Source: G965220075 sp965220075
GTDB taxonomy: Bacteria > Chloroflexota > UBA11872
Length of the DNA stretch: 64,000 nucleotides
Direction: 5' to 3'
Assembly: GCA_965220075.1 (NCBI GenBank)
Contig: OZ244806.1
Location: 1,426,001 to 1,490,000 of the forward strand
The position numbers and the translations under genes are program-made. Shown in pieces: positions 16,539 to 26,237 of the stretch (position 1 is its first letter; each line of letters starts with the position of its first letter). A model generated the notes under the pieces. The model was not told where the DNA came from. It ran no database searches and saw only the letters and a list, made by a program, of their open reading frames with translations.

Positions 16539-17696
16539 TCATCCCTGACCGGAACGGCGGCGCAGGAAGGCCGGAATATCCACGTCCTCACCGCTCTCGG
16601 GACGCGCGGAGAAGTCCAGCTCGCGCACCTGCGGTCCGACGGGCGCGCGCACGCGCTGCCGACGCGCCGGGCGCTGCTCCTGGCTGGCCTGGAAACCGGT
16701 GGCGATCAGGGTCACGCGCAGCCGGCCTTCCAGTGACTCGTCGATGACCGTGCCGAAGATGATGTTGGCGTTGGGGTCGGCCGATTTGGCCACGATGTCG
16801 GCGGCTTCGTTGACCTCGTGCAGCGTCATATCCATGCCGCCCGTGAAGTTCAAGAGCACGCCGCGCGCTCCGTCGATAGAAACGTCCAAAAGCGGACTGT
16901 TGAGGGCCTGGTTGATCGCTTCAGCCGCGCGCATCTCGCCCTGCGCCTCTCCGAGGGCCATCAAGGCCGTGCCGGACTCCGTCATGACGGTGCGCACGTC
17001 GTTGAAGTCGAGGTTGATGAGACCCGGCTGCGTGATCAGGTCGGAGATGCCCTGAATAGCCTGTCTGAGGACATCGTCCGCGATGGCGAAGGCCTCGTTG
17101 ATCGTAGTGGTCGAGTCGGCAACCGTCAGCAGGCGCTCGTTCGGTATAGATACCAGCGTGTCCACGCGGTCATGCAGGTCCCGAATCCCTTCTTCCGCGA
17201 TGCGCGCACGGGTGGCCCCTTCGAAGCTGAAGGGCCGTGTGACCACGCCCACGGTCAGCGCGTCCGCCTCGCGCGCTATATCGGCGATGACGGGGGCGCC
17301 TCCGGTTCCGGTACCGCCGCCCATGCCGGCCGCGATGAACACCATGTCGGCGCTCTCGATGGCCTCGCGCAGGTCCTCGCTGGATTCCTCGGCGGCTTTC
17401 TGGCCCAGGGTGGGGCTGCCGCCGGATCCGAGTCCGCGCGTGGCCTTATCGCCAATGCGCAGCCGCATCGGCGCTGTCGAGCGCATGAGGGCCTGCGCGT
17501 CGGTGTTTACGGTGACGAACCGAACGCCGGTAACGTTGGCCTCGATCATGCGATTCACGGCATTGCCGCCGCCGCCGCCCATGCCGACGACGACGATTTG
17601 GGCCTGGGGGTCGCCTCCGGTCCCATCGGGCGCGTCCCGCTCAGACGGGGTCAAGCGGGTGATCCGGCTTCCCCTGCGGCTTTGGTCCGCGCTCAT
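16539..17696 (-). CDS. ftsZ: Cell division GTPase FtsZ
   Basis: A 385-residue tubulin homologue that forms the cytokinetic ring. The glycine-rich start is VVVGMGGGGGNAVNRMIE and the tubulin signature is AAGMGGGTGTGGAPVIADIA. The T7 catalytic loop is in INLDFNDVRTVM, and NERLLTVADSTTTINEAF is present. The C-terminal tail DIPAFLRRR is the peptide that binds FtsA and other partners. The 104-nt gap before the gene has GAGAGAGG as ribosome site and may hold an internal promoter (TTGATC with TACTCT at 16-nt spacing, weak). Confidence 0.97.
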   Translation of the reverse strand: MSADQSRRGSRITRLTPSERDAPDGTGGDPQAQIVVVGMGGGGGNAVNRMIEANVTGVRFVTVNTDAQALMRSTAPMRLRIGDKATRGLGSGGSPTLGQKAAEESSEDLREAIESADMVFIAAGMGGGTGTGGAPVIADIAREADALTVGVVTRPFSFEGATRARIAEEGIRDLHDRVDTLVSIPNERLLTVADSTTTINEAFAIADDVLRQAIQGISDLITQPGLINLDFNDVRTVMTESGTALMALGEAQGEMRAAEAINQALNSPLLDVSIDGARGVLLNFTGGMDMTLHEVNEAADIVAKSADPNANIIFGTVIDESLEGRLRVTLIATGFQASQEQRPARRQRVRAPVGPQVRELDFSARPESGEDVDIPAFLRRRSGQG

Positions 17697-17800
17697 TTCA
17701 GGTGTCCTCTCTCCGGTACCGGCCGGCGCCAGCCGAATGCCGCTTCGGCTCGGATCGATATCCCGAACTATCCACTAGAGTAACGTCTCAACGCGTTAGA

Positions 17801-19048
17801 TCAACTCTCGCCAGGGGTCACCACCGACCGCATCCACCCCGCGACGCGGTCCACGGTCCGGCTGGCCCGCGCCTGACCGCTCTTCAGCCAGCCATCGTGA
17901 TCGCGCGGCCGTGCACCGGCGAGCGCGAGGCCGATTCCGGTGCAGAACTCGGGCAACCGCATGTCCTCGTCGAGCCCCCGCAGCGCGAAAGGGTGGCCCA
18001 TGGTTACCGGCATCTCCAGGATATTACTCGCCTGACTCCGCAACCCGGGGATCCGCGAGCCGCCGCCTGTCAGCACCGCGCCGGCCGGCAGAATGTCGTA
18101 ATAGCCGCTGCGTGCGACCTCGTCTTTGATCAGGGATAGCACTTCTTCCATACGCGCGCCCACCACTTCCGTGAGGTCGCGGCGGCGCACGGCCGCTGGC
18201 GCACCGTGATCGAAGCTGGGCGCCTCGACGGTCGACTCGTCCTCGGCCATCCGCGGGTCCACGCTCCCGTGCTCTATTTTCAACGCCTCCGCTACGCGCG
18301 TGGGTAAGCGCAGACCGCGCGCTATGTCGGCCGTGACCAGGGCGCCTCCCATCGGAATCACCGCGATGTGCCAGCAGGCGTCTTCCACGAAGATCGCGAC
18401 GTCGGTGGTCCCGCCTCCGATGTCCACCAGCACCACGCCCTCGCGGCGCTGCTCCTCGGTAAGACAGGCTTCGGCGGAAGCCAGCGGCTGCAAAACCCGG
18501 CCATACAAGTCAACGCCGGCCCGCCGCACGCAATTGTCGAGATTCGCCAGTGCGTTAGACGCGCCGGTCACCACGTGCGCCTCCACACTTACGCGCCGGC
18601 CCGTCAATCCGCGTGGATCGACCACGTCGCTGAGGTGATCGACGGCGAAGGTCTTTGGAATCACCGACACCACCTCGCGGTTGGGCGGCATGGCCAAGGT
18701 TGCGGCCGACCGCACCGCGGCGCTCACGTGGCGATCGCGTACCAGCCCGTCTTGCGAGTCGATATTCAGGTCGGCATGCTGGCTGTGCGACTGCAGGTGG
18801 CCGCCCGCGATGCCTGCGATCACGCTGCGAACGCGCGTACGCGCAGCTTTCTCCGCTCCAAATATCGCCTCGTCTATCGCTTTCACGGTCAGCACCACGT
18901 CAACGATCTGCCCGCCCTTCAGGCCGTAGGACGGCGCCGTGCCGATTCCCATTACGTGCAGCTGGGCGTCGCGATAGTCCTGCACGACGACCGCGCACGT
19001 CTTGGTAGTGCCAACATCCAACCCGACGATTGTGTGATTGCGCCGCAA
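17801..19048 (-). CDS. ftsA: Cell division protein FtsA
   Basis: A 415-residue actin-like protein that tethers FtsZ to the membrane. ATPase motifs: VGLDVGTTKTCAVV (phosphate 1), VLVDIGGGTTDVAIF (phosphate 2) and GAVLTGGGSRIPGL (adenosine). The SHS2/1C region follows the first motif. The C-terminal VDRVAGWMRSVV is a plausible amphipathic membrane-targeting helix. The start is a TTG at 19048 with GAGAGGAG upstream. It lies between ftsQ and ftsZ as in most dcw clusters. Confidence 0.95.
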   Translation of the reverse strand: MRRNHTIVGLDVGTTKTCAVVVQDYRDAQLHVMGIGTAPSYGLKGGQIVDVVLTVKAIDEAIFGAEKAARTRVRSVIAGIAGGHLQSHSQHADLNIDSQDGLVRDRHVSAAVRSAATLAMPPNREVVSVIPKTFAVDHLSDVVDPRGLTGRRVSVEAHVVTGASNALANLDNCVRRAGVDLYGRVLQPLASAEACLTEEQRREGVVLVDIGGGTTDVAIFVEDACWHIAVIPMGGALVTADIARGLRLPTRVAEALKIEHGSVDPRMAEDESTVEAPSFDHGAPAAVRRRDLTEVVGARMEEVLSLIKDEVARSGYYDILPAGAVLTGGGSRIPGLRSQASNILEMPVTMGHPFALRGLDEDMRLPEFCTGIGLALAGARPRDHDGWLKSGQARASRTVDRVAGWMRSVVTPGES

Positions 19049-19064
19049 GCTCTAAAGCTCCTCT

Positions 19065-19877
19065 CTATGTCCCGTCGTCAACCCTCTCGCCTTCATTTGA
19101 CTCTCCCAGGCTCACCCCGGCGTCGAGCGTCGAGATCACGGGCGGGGCCTCAACCGTGCGGTAGGTAGGCCGGTCGACCGGCCGCAGATCGATGCTGGCG
19201 ATGCGCTCCCCACGGCGGCCGGCGTGTTCCAGCACCGCGTGCAACGCCACCAGCTTGGAAGCCAGCCGCTCGGGAGTCCCGAATTGCAGCTCGCGCCCCG
19301 AGTGGTCCACCACGACCAGCCGGCCGGGGGCGTAGCGAATCCGACTCGGCATCACGCGCAACAACGGCAGGTTGTGCTGCAACTGGTAGGCGGCGTGCAG
19401 CGCGTCCAGATCGATGCGGTCGCCGGGGCGGGCGGCCGCGCTGCCCTCGTCCTCCACTGTCAGTTCCAGGTCGGACATGTAGCGCGGCGCCAAAACTTCA
19501 CCGTCCGAATTCACCAGATAGCTCTGCCCCCCGATCACCCAGTTGGCGACTGGCGCTTCATAGGAGACCGTTACCGTTACACGGCCGTCGAGGCTGGTTG
19601 TGAGCACGGCGTCCGCGACGCCCGGTATGGCCCGCAGCCGCTCGCGCAAGGCCGCCGTGTCGACGCGGAATGCGTTCTGACCCAAAGCCGACTGCGCGAT
19701 TCCATCGATCTTGCGTGGATCGAGCGCTGGCGGCGGCGACGCGCTGGCGCGGTGCACCGAGACGCTGCGGATGTCGAACAGCGAGGAGTTGAGCATCCAG
19801 ATCAACACTGCCCCCGCCAGTACGGCGATCACCAGGGAGGCCGCGCGGCTCACCAACCCCGGGCTGGGGGCGCTCAT
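19065..19877 (-). CDS. ftsQ: Cell division protein FtsQ/DivIB
   Basis: A 270-residue bitopic protein: short cytoplasmic N-terminus, one membrane helix (LVIAVLAGAVLIWML), then a POTRA domain beginning FDIRSVSVHRAS. FtsQ links early and late division proteins and binds FtsL/FtsB. Identification rests on topology, position between murB and ftsA, and the POTRA-like start; sequence conservation in this family is low. ATG overlaps the end of the preceding murB by 4 nt. Confidence 0.85.
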   Translation of the reverse strand: MSAPSPGLVSRAASLVIAVLAGAVLIWMLNSSLFDIRSVSVHRASASPPPALDPRKIDGIAQSALGQNAFRVDTAALRERLRAIPGVADAVLTTSLDGRVTVTVSYEAPVANWVIGGQSYLVNSDGEVLAPRYMSDLELTVEDEGSAAARPGDRIDLDALHAAYQLQHNLPLLRVMPSRIRYAPGRLVVVDHSGRELQFGTPERLASKLVALHAVLEHAGRRGERIASIDLRPVDRPTYRTVEAPPVISTLDAGVSLGESNEGERVDDGT

Positions 19878-20794
19878 GCGCAGAGTCCCTCCACCCGGTC
19901 GCTCCAGCGGCCCAACAAGCGCACCTCGGGTTCGAGCCGGACGCCGAACCGCGCTTGAACGGTCGCCTGTACGTGCCGCGCCAGCGTGAGCACCTGCGCG
20001 GCGGTGGCGCCGCCCGGATTCGTGATGAAGTTCGCGTGTACGGTCGAGACCTGCGCTCCGCCCCGCGACGCTCCTTTCAGCCCCGCGGCCTCTATCAGCC
20101 GCCCCGCATGCTCACCGGGGGGATTCTTGAAGAAGGAGCCGGCGTTGAGACCGCGCGGCTGCGTGTCCCAACGGCGCCGCGCAAACGAAAGCAGCTCGGC
20201 CTTGAGCGCGGCCGGATCGCCGCGCCGGACGCCGAGTTGCGCTTCCACCACCACGGGTTGGCGTGGATCGTGCTTCAGAGCGCTCTCGCGGTAGGCCAGG
20301 TCCAGCCGTTCCGCCCCAATCCTGCGCACGGCGTCGGGATACCAGACGCGCGCGGCCTGCAGCACCGCCGCCATGTCGCTGCCGAAGGCGCCCGCGTTGC
20401 CGTAGACGGCGCCGCCCACCGTGCCGGGCACCCCGATCCCAAACGCAAGCCCCGCGAGCCCCGCCTCGGTGGTCTGGCGAGCCAGGCGCGTCATCGTGTA
20501 ACCCGATTCGACGCAAACCCGTCCGTTCTCCGGGTCGAGCCGCAGCCCCCGGCAGCGATTGCATATCACCAGTCCCTCGATCCCCTCGTCGGCCACCAGG
20601 ATGTTCGTCCCATGCCCTACCACCACGCGAGGAATCCGGAGCCGGTGGGCCGCCTCGAGGGCTTGCACCAGCTTGACCTGGCTGCGCACTTCGACCCAGA
20701 AGTCGGCCGGTCCGCCTACTCCCAACGACGTGTGCCGGCGCATGGCCTCGTTCGTCCGCACGCGCAGCTCCGATGGGAATCCGCTCGCCCTCAT
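19874..20794 (-). CDS. murB: UDP-N-acetylenolpyruvoylglucosamine reductase (MurB)
   Basis: A 306-residue FAD enzyme that reduces UDP-GlcNAc-enolpyruvate to UDP-MurNAc. FAD-binding segments: TSLGVGGPADFWVEV, VVGHGTNILVADEG and GIGVPGTVGGAVYGNAGA. The catalytic Ser is in AGSFFKNPPGEHAG and the C-terminal HANFITNPGGATA is conserved. The reading frame runs open far upstream into murC sequence, but ATG at 20794 is the true start because it overlaps the murC stop as ATGA. Confidence 0.95.
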   Translation of the reverse strand: MRASGFPSELRVRTNEAMRRHTSLGVGGPADFWVEVRSQVKLVQALEAAHRLRIPRVVVGHGTNILVADEGIEGLVICNRCRGLRLDPENGRVCVESGYTMTRLARQTTEAGLAGLAFGIGVPGTVGGAVYGNAGAFGSDMAAVLQAARVWYPDAVRRIGAERLDLAYRESALKHDPRQPVVVEAQLGVRRGDPAALKAELLSFARRRWDTQPRGLNAGSFFKNPPGEHAGRLIEAAGLKGASRGGAQVSTVHANFITNPGGATAAQVLTLARHVQATVQARFGVRLEPEVRLLGRWSDRVEGLCA

Positions 20795-22179
20795 GCGGCG
20801 GCCGCCCTTTGCTTCGTCCAGTCCGCAAGCTGGTCGGCCAGGGGTGTAATCGACTCCGGCCCCATAACCAGCAGAAGGTCTCCGGGCGCCGCGTCCGCCG
20901 CGATCAAGTCCACGATGCCCGCAAACGCGGGGATGTAGCGCACGCAGGGATGATCGATGGACTCGGCCAGGTCGGCCGATGTGACGCCCGCGTCTGATTC
21001 GCGGCCCGGCGGTGAGCGAGTCTCGGCGAGGAGCACGTAATCCGAGCCTGCAAAGGCCCGCGTGAAGGCCTTGAGCAGATCGCGCGTGCGCGTTCGCAGC
21101 AGCGGCTGAAAGACGGCCCAGAGGCGCCCCGGCGATAGCTCGCGCGCGGCCGCGATCGTGGCCGCAACCGCTGTTGGATGGTGCGCGTAGTCTTCTATCA
21201 CCGTTACGTCGCCGGCCTCGCTGCGAAGCTGCATGCGCCGCTCGGCGCCGGTATAGGCCTCGATGGACTGCGCGCCCTCGGTTACGGCCACGCCCGCGCA
21301 CGCGCTTGCCGCCAGCGCCGCCAGTGCGTTCCAGGCGTTGTGTCTGCCGCGCACGGCCAGGCGGCATACCACCGGCCCTTCCGGCGTGCGCAGGTCGAGT
21401 GTGATACCGGCGGCAGTCGCGGCATAGCCCGTCAGGTCCCACGGTTCGCCGGGACCGAACCGCACCAGCGTTCCGCGGTGGCGCTCGGCCAGCGGAGCGA
21501 GGAGCGGAATGTCCGTGCGTACGATGAGCGTGGCGTCGCGGCCGAGTTGATCGACGAATTGCTCGAAGGCGCGCACCATCCGCGCCTCCGTTCCAAAGTA
21601 GTCCAGGTGATCGGCCTCCAGGTGGGTGAGCACCGCCACGTCGGGCCTGTAGGCCAGGAACGCTTCGTCGAACTCGTCGGCCTCCACCACCATCCAGGTC
21701 GAGCCCGTATAACGCCCGTTCAGGTTGTTTGTGGATGGCGCGGAGGCGCCGATCAGAAAGCTCGGGTCGTAACCCGCTTCCCGCAGGATGGTCGCCGTCA
21801 TCGCGCTGGTGGTTGACTTTCCGTGCGTACCCGCCACCGCTATGCCGGCTTTGGTGTTGAACAGCTCGGCCACCACTGACGCGCGGCCAGCGCACGAGAT
21901 GCCAGCCCGCCGGGCCGCGCACAGCTCCGGATTGTCGTCGGGGATCGCCGCCGAATAGACGACCAGGTCGGCCCCTACCAGGTGAGCGGCGTCGTGGCCG
22001 CGGTGCACGCGCGCGCCTCGATCCGCCAGCCGCGTAACGCGCGGCGACATCTCGAGATCGCTCCCGCTGACCTTCAGGCCCTTATCTAAAAGGGCCGCGG
22101 TGATGGCGCTCATGCCGGCGCCGCCGATTCCCACCACGTGCACGCTGCGCACGTCGGGCCCCAGCAACTCACGCTCCAT
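20791..22179 (-). CDS. murC: UDP-N-acetylmuramate-L-alanine ligase (MurC)
   Basis: A 462-residue Mur ligase that adds L-Ala to UDP-MurNAc using ATP. The UDP-binding N-terminus reads VHVVGIGGAGMSAITAALL and the P-loop is VAGTHGKSTTSAM. Catalytic and Mg ligands are in THLEADHLDYFG, and the C-terminal domain has VIEDYAHHPTAV. ATG at 22179 is favoured; it overlaps the murG stop by 11 nt. It is the only Mur ligase in the cluster. Confidence 0.95.
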   Translation of the reverse strand: MERELLGPDVRSVHVVGIGGAGMSAITAALLDKGLKVSGSDLEMSPRVTRLADRGARVHRGHDAAHLVGADLVVYSAAIPDDNPELCAARRAGISCAGRASVVAELFNTKAGIAVAGTHGKSTTSAMTATILREAGYDPSFLIGASAPSTNNLNGRYTGSTWMVVEADEFDEAFLAYRPDVAVLTHLEADHLDYFGTEARMVRAFEQFVDQLGRDATLIVRTDIPLLAPLAERHRGTLVRFGPGEPWDLTGYAATAAGITLDLRTPEGPVVCRLAVRGRHNAWNALAALAASACAGVAVTEGAQSIEAYTGAERRMQLRSEAGDVTVIEDYAHHPTAVAATIAAARELSPGRLWAVFQPLLRTRTRDLLKAFTRAFAGSDYVLLAETRSPPGRESDAGVTSADLAESIDHPCVRYIPAFAGIVDLIAADAAPGDLLLVMGPESITPLADQLADWTKQRAAAA

Positions 22180-23302
22180 TCGGGACCACCTGCGGGCAGC
22201 GTGACCGGCCCAGCTCAATGGCGATACGGGCGATTTCACGAGCCGCGCCCGGTCGGCCGCGCGCGCGCGAAGCGCGCTGCATGGCCGCGAGTCGTTCAGA
22301 GTCGCTGAGTAGCTCCAGCGCCATCTGCGCCAGCCGGCCCTTAGCCAGTTCGGTCTCGCGCACTACAACCGCCGCGCCCGCGCCCTGCATAGCATGGGCC
22401 GTGGCCACCTGGTGGCCGGCCCCGAACTCGCCCGGCACGATGATCGCGGCCGTGCCCACCGCGCTCAGCTCGGCCACGGACGTGGCGCCGGCGCGGCTGA
22501 CCACCAGGTCGGCGGCGGCGAGCAGATTGGCGAATCCGTCACTTACGAAGGCGTGGGCCTGATAGCGGGCGCGCAGGCTGTCGGGCAAACGCTCCGCGGC
22601 CGCCCGCGCGGCCGCGAGACCGGCGCGCCCGGTCAAGTGAAATAGCACGCCGCGCTCAACCAGCCGCGGCAAATCCCGCAGGATGGCCTGGTTGACAGTG
22701 TGGGCGCCCTGGCTGCCACCCATTACCAGCAGCAGCTGGTCATCCGGATCGCAGCCGGCCAACCTCCGGCCGGCCTGTGGGTCCGGGCTGCCAAACTCCG
22801 CGCGCAGTGGGTAGCCGGTGGGCACGATCTGCGTCCCGCGCAACTGTGCCCGCGCCGCGTCGAACGCGATGGTCGTGATCCGAGCGAGCGGCGCCAGCAC
22901 TCTTGTAGCCCATCCCAGCTGCGCGTCTCCCGAGAACAGCACCACCGGGGTTCCGCGCAGGCGGCCGGCCAAAATCAACGGCACGCTCACGTATCCGCCG
23001 CTGGCGACGATCGCTTGCGGGCGGCGCCGTCCCAGCTCCCGCCAAACCAGCACGGTGCACCAGCACATGCGCGCCAGCCGCCACGGCAGCTGCCGCCAGC
23101 CGGCGCCGATCAGCCCGCGTACCGGGAGAGGTATGAGATCCAGCTCAGTGTCCCGGTATAGCGTTGCGTCGAGCTCGCGCGCGCCGCACACAACCGCCAG
23201 GTGGGCCGTGTCGCTACCCAGCAAAGCGCGCAGCTCAGCCGCCACTGCCAGCGTGGGGAAGATGTGCCCGGCGGTGCCGCCGCCTGCCAGGACGATCCTC
23301 AT
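22169..23302 (-). CDS. murG: UDP-GlcNAc:lipid I N-acetylglucosaminyltransferase (MurG)
   Basis: A 377-residue GT-B transferase that makes lipid II at the inner face of the membrane. It shows VLAGGGTAGHIFPTLAVA at the start, IVASGGYVSVPLILAG, the second glycine loop VMGGSQGAHTVNQ and the donor-binding VVSRAGATSVAELSAVG. ATG at 23302 is used because it overlaps the ftsW stop as ATGA; the frame is open upstream but without family similarity. Confidence 0.96.
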   Translation of the reverse strand: MRIVLAGGGTAGHIFPTLAVAAELRALLGSDTAHLAVVCGARELDATLYRDTELDLIPLPVRGLIGAGWRQLPWRLARMCWCTVLVWRELGRRRPQAIVASGGYVSVPLILAGRLRGTPVVLFSGDAQLGWATRVLAPLARITTIAFDAARAQLRGTQIVPTGYPLRAEFGSPDPQAGRRLAGCDPDDQLLLVMGGSQGAHTVNQAILRDLPRLVERGVLFHLTGRAGLAAARAAAERLPDSLRARYQAHAFVSDGFANLLAAADLVVSRAGATSVAELSAVGTAAIIVPGEFGAGHQVATAHAMQGAGAAVVVRETELAKGRLAQMALELLSDSERLAAMQRASRARGRPGAAREIARIAIELGRSRCPQVVPNGA

Positions 23303-24447
23303 TCGCGCGCCCGCAACGCCGTGGTGCGCGCCACGTTGAGCAGAATCCCCATCAGAATCAGGGATGCCAGCAGCGATGATCCACCGCGGCTGATGAATGG
23401 CAGCGTGATCCCGGTAACCGGCGCGAGTCCCGTTACCACGGCCATGTTGACGAATGCTTGAAACGTGATCTGGGTCACGATCCCGACCGCCAGCAACCGT
23501 CCGAACGGATCGTGACAAGCCGCCGCGATCTGAACGCCGCGGACGAATAGCGCCAGGAAGAGGACCAGCACCAAGGCCGTCCCGACCAATCCGAACTCCT
23601 CGCCGAGCACCGCGAATACCGAGTCGGACTCGGGCACGGGCAGCAGGAACTTTTGAGTTCCCAGTCCCAGGCCGCGCCCGGTCACACCGCCGCTGCCAAG
23701 CGCTATCTGAGCTTGCGCGGCCTGGTAGCCGGTGTTGGCCGGGTCGGGATCACGGCTCAGAAACGCCAGCAGGCGCACCCGCTGATAGTCGTTCGCCATG
23801 ATCGACAGGCCGCCCACGGCTAGCCCGATCGCCGGAAGAATCAAGATGTGACGCAGGCGCGCGCCGGCCGCAAACACCATCGCCAGGGCCACCACGCCCA
23901 TAGTGGCCGCCGTGCCCAGGTCCGGCTCCAAAAGCACTGGCAGGAGCACGAACACCATCAGCCCGCCGAAGAGAAGCAGCACCACGCGCCACTCGTGGAT
24001 TCGCCGCCCGCAGCGGGCCGCCAGCGCCGCTATCGTCAGAACGAAGGCGACCTTCACGAACTCACTCGGTTGCAGCGTGAGTTCCCCGAGACGGAACCAG
24101 CGGCGCGCCGTCACGGCCTGGTCAGGACTGGAAACGAAGAGCACCGCGATCAACGCCAGCCAGCCGGCCGCCAGCAACAGGGGCGCGATGCGGGCATAGC
24201 GGCGGTACTCCACCGCGCTCAGACCAAGCGCCACGGCCATGCCAACCAGCGCGAAGATCATCTGCTGGATCGTCACGCGCTCCAACAGCGAGTCCTGCCC
24301 CAGGACCGCCGGCATGCGCGCGCTTGCGACCATCACGACACCGCCCAGGGGCAATACGACTGTGAGGACCAGCAGGACGGGATCCAGAGCCGGCCAACTC
24401 AGCCGGCCGCGCGGCCCCGGCGGACGTGAGGCGACGTGCGTGGCCAC
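23299..24447 (-). CDS. ftsW: SEDS-family peptidoglycan glycosyltransferase FtsW
   Basis: A 382-residue polytopic protein with about ten hydrophobic segments. SEDS signatures: ARRWFRLGELTLQPSEFVKV, LLEPDLGTAATM, the YQAAQAQIALGSGGVTGRGL loop and ITLPFISRGGSSLLASL. It polymerises lipid II into glycan strands at the septum together with FtsI. GTG at 24447 overlaps the ftsI stop by one base. Confidence 0.95.
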   Translation of the reverse strand: MATHVASRPPGPRGRLSWPALDPVLLVLTVVLPLGGVVMVASARMPAVLGQDSLLERVTIQQMIFALVGMAVALGLSAVEYRRYARIAPLLLAAGWLALIAVLFVSSPDQAVTARRWFRLGELTLQPSEFVKVAFVLTIAALAARCGRRIHEWRVVLLLFGGLMVFVLLPVLLEPDLGTAATMGVVALAMVFAAGARLRHILILPAIGLAVGGLSIMANDYQRVRLLAFLSRDPDPANTGYQAAQAQIALGSGGVTGRGLGLGTQKFLLPVPESDSVFAVLGEEFGLVGTALVLVLFLALFVRGVQIAAACHDPFGRLLAVGIVTQITFQAFVNMAVVTGLAPVTGITLPFISRGGSSLLASLILMGILLNVARTTALRARE

Positions 24448-26237
24448 TATCTATCCAGCCGCGGGGGCGTCTTGAGATGCGCGAACGCGCGCGCCATCAC
24501 ACGCTTGAAGGTTGGCGATGCCACTTCGGACCCAAAGAAAGCCGTCTGCGGCTTCTCTATCGTCACCAGAGTCAACGCGCGCGGTCTTTCCAGCGGCCCA
24601 AACCCGACGTAGGAGGCGATTGAGGTATCGGACAGAAACCGTCCTCCGGAGGCTATTTCCGCGGTACCCGTCTTTCCCGCTGTTCGATATCCGGGCACTG
24701 AGGCGGGGTTGTTCACAATCTGCGCTCCCGCGCTTTCCAGCATCTCGACAAGCGTGCGGGCGCTCTCGGCGCTCACGACGCGACGGACGCCGTGCGGCTT
24801 GATGGTCTCGCGCGTACCGTCCGGGTGAACGATGGAACGAGCCACGTGCGGTCTCATCAGCACGCCGCCGTTCGCAATCGCTCCAACGGCCGCCGCTAGC
24901 TGCACCGCGGTTACCGAAATGCCTTGCCCGAACGAGTTGGCCGCGAGGTCCGGCAGGAACCAGCCGTCGTCCCCGCGGCGCCGCACGATGCCGGCCACCT
25001 CGCCCGCTATGTCGATCCCGGTCACGCGCCCAAAGCCGAAGGCGTCGACGTACTTGTAGAACTGGTCGGCGCCCATCCGGTCGGCCACGAAGATGGCGCC
25101 GGTGTTGCTCGAGTGCCGCAGCACGCTGACCATCGTCTGGCTCGGATAGGTTCGCTCGTCCCAGTTTCGGAACTCCTGCCCGTAATACTTATAGATGCCT
25201 GGGAGTTCGTGCGACGTGTCGGGCCGGACGGCGCCGGTGTCCAGCCCCGCGGCCATGGTTATCAGCTTGAACGTGCTGCCCGGCTCGTGAATCAGACCCG
25301 TGGCGCGATTGGCGAACTCCGGCCCTAGCGCGCGGTACTCGTGCACTCGGCCGGGCTCGTAGGCGGGACGGCTCGCCATGGCAAGCACTTCGCCGGAGCT
25401 GGGGTCGAGCATCACGATCGTGCCCGCTTCGGCGGAGTAGCGCTCGAGCGCCGCGTCCAGCTCCTGTTCGGCGATGTACTGCAAAGTGCGATCGAGTGTG
25501 AGGATCACGTGCGAACCGTGCCGAGGGGGCACGGCGTAGTGACGGCCGGTCGGAATGCGGCGTCCCAGCCGGTCGAGGTCGGAGCTCACTCGCCCCGGAG
25601 CGCCGCCAAGCGCGTCCTCGTACCAGGCCTCCACTCCGGCTTGCCCCACGACTCCGTCCCGTGTCCGACCCGACTCTGCCACGAACCCGAGCACATGCGC
25701 GGCAAGCTCTTGATTCGGGTAGACCCTTACCCGCTCCGGCTCCAGCCAGGTGGCCGGCAGCTCGCCCTCATCGATCGCGCGGCTAACGCGCTCCAGCGCG
25801 CTTCCAATAGTTCCGCGCTGCAACACGGCGTAACGCGTCTTCGGATCACCCACGCGCTCGGCTATGAGCAGGGGGTCGAGGTCGACGAAGCGCCGCGCCA
25901 GATCGGCGTACGCGAAGGGGTCGCTGCGCGCATGAATGATCTGTGGATCGGCCACGATGCGGCTGGCGCCGCGGCTGATCGCCATCACATTGCCGGCGCG
26001 TTCGTAGATCGACCCGCGCCGCGGGTGTATGTCGGTACGCGCCAGGAGAGCGCTGGAGCCGCGCGCGGTCAGTTCGGCGGACTGCTGGACGTGCCAGTCG
26101 AAGAGACGCCAGCCCAGGCCGCCGGCCCCCAGCGCCGCCGCGCCCAGCATCAGGGCCAGCCGCCGTGACCGGTCCGGCGGCTGGTCTTCATCGGGCGCCC
26201 GATGATCCCTATTCGCGGAGGCTCGTGATCTTGGCAC
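24447..26237 (-). CDS. ftsI: Class B penicillin-binding protein / division transpeptidase FtsI
   Basis: A 596-residue bitopic protein with one N-terminal membrane helix (LALMLGAAALGAGGLGWRLF), a dimerisation domain beginning RTDIHPRRGSIYERAG, and a transpeptidase domain. The active-site motifs are all present: SxxK in HEPGSTFKLIT, SxN in RHSSNTG, and KTG in TAGKTGTAEIA. It crosslinks septal peptidoglycan. The GTG start at 26237 overlaps the upstream ftsL-like gene by 29 nt. In many clusters murE, murF, mraY and murD follow ftsI; here ftsW follows at once. Confidence 0.94.
   Translation of the reverse strand: MPRSRASANRDHRAPDEDQPPDRSRRLALMLGAAALGAGGLGWRLFDWHVQQSAELTARGSSALLARTDIHPRRGSIYERAGNVMAISRGASRIVADPQIIHARSDPFAYADLARRFVDLDPLLIAERVGDPKTRYAVLQRGTIGSALERVSRAIDEGELPATWLEPERVRVYPNQELAAHVLGFVAESGRTRDGVVGQAGVEAWYEDALGGAPGRVSSDLDRLGRRIPTGRHYAVPPRHGSHVILTLDRTLQYIAEQELDAALERYSAEAGTIVMLDPSSGEVLAMASRPAYEPGRVHEYRALGPEFANRATGLIHEPGSTFKLITMAAGLDTGAVRPDTSHELPGIYKYYGQEFRNWDERTYPSQTMVSVLRHSSNTGAIFVADRMGADQFYKYVDAFGFGRVTGIDIAGEVAGIVRRRGDDGWFLPDLAANSFGQGISVTAVQLAAAVGAIANGGVLMRPHVARSIVHPDGTRETIKPHGVRRVVSAESARTLVEMLESAGAQIVNNPASVPGYRTAGKTGTAEIASGGRFLSDTSIASYVGFGPLERPRALTLVTIEKPQTAFFGSEVASPTFKRVMARAFAHLKTPPRLDR

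Noticed and set aside
20797..21922. Upstream extension of the murB frame to 682 codons
   Set aside because: The extension is Arg/Gly-rich and antiphase to murC; the ATGA overlap at 20791-20794 marks the real murB start.
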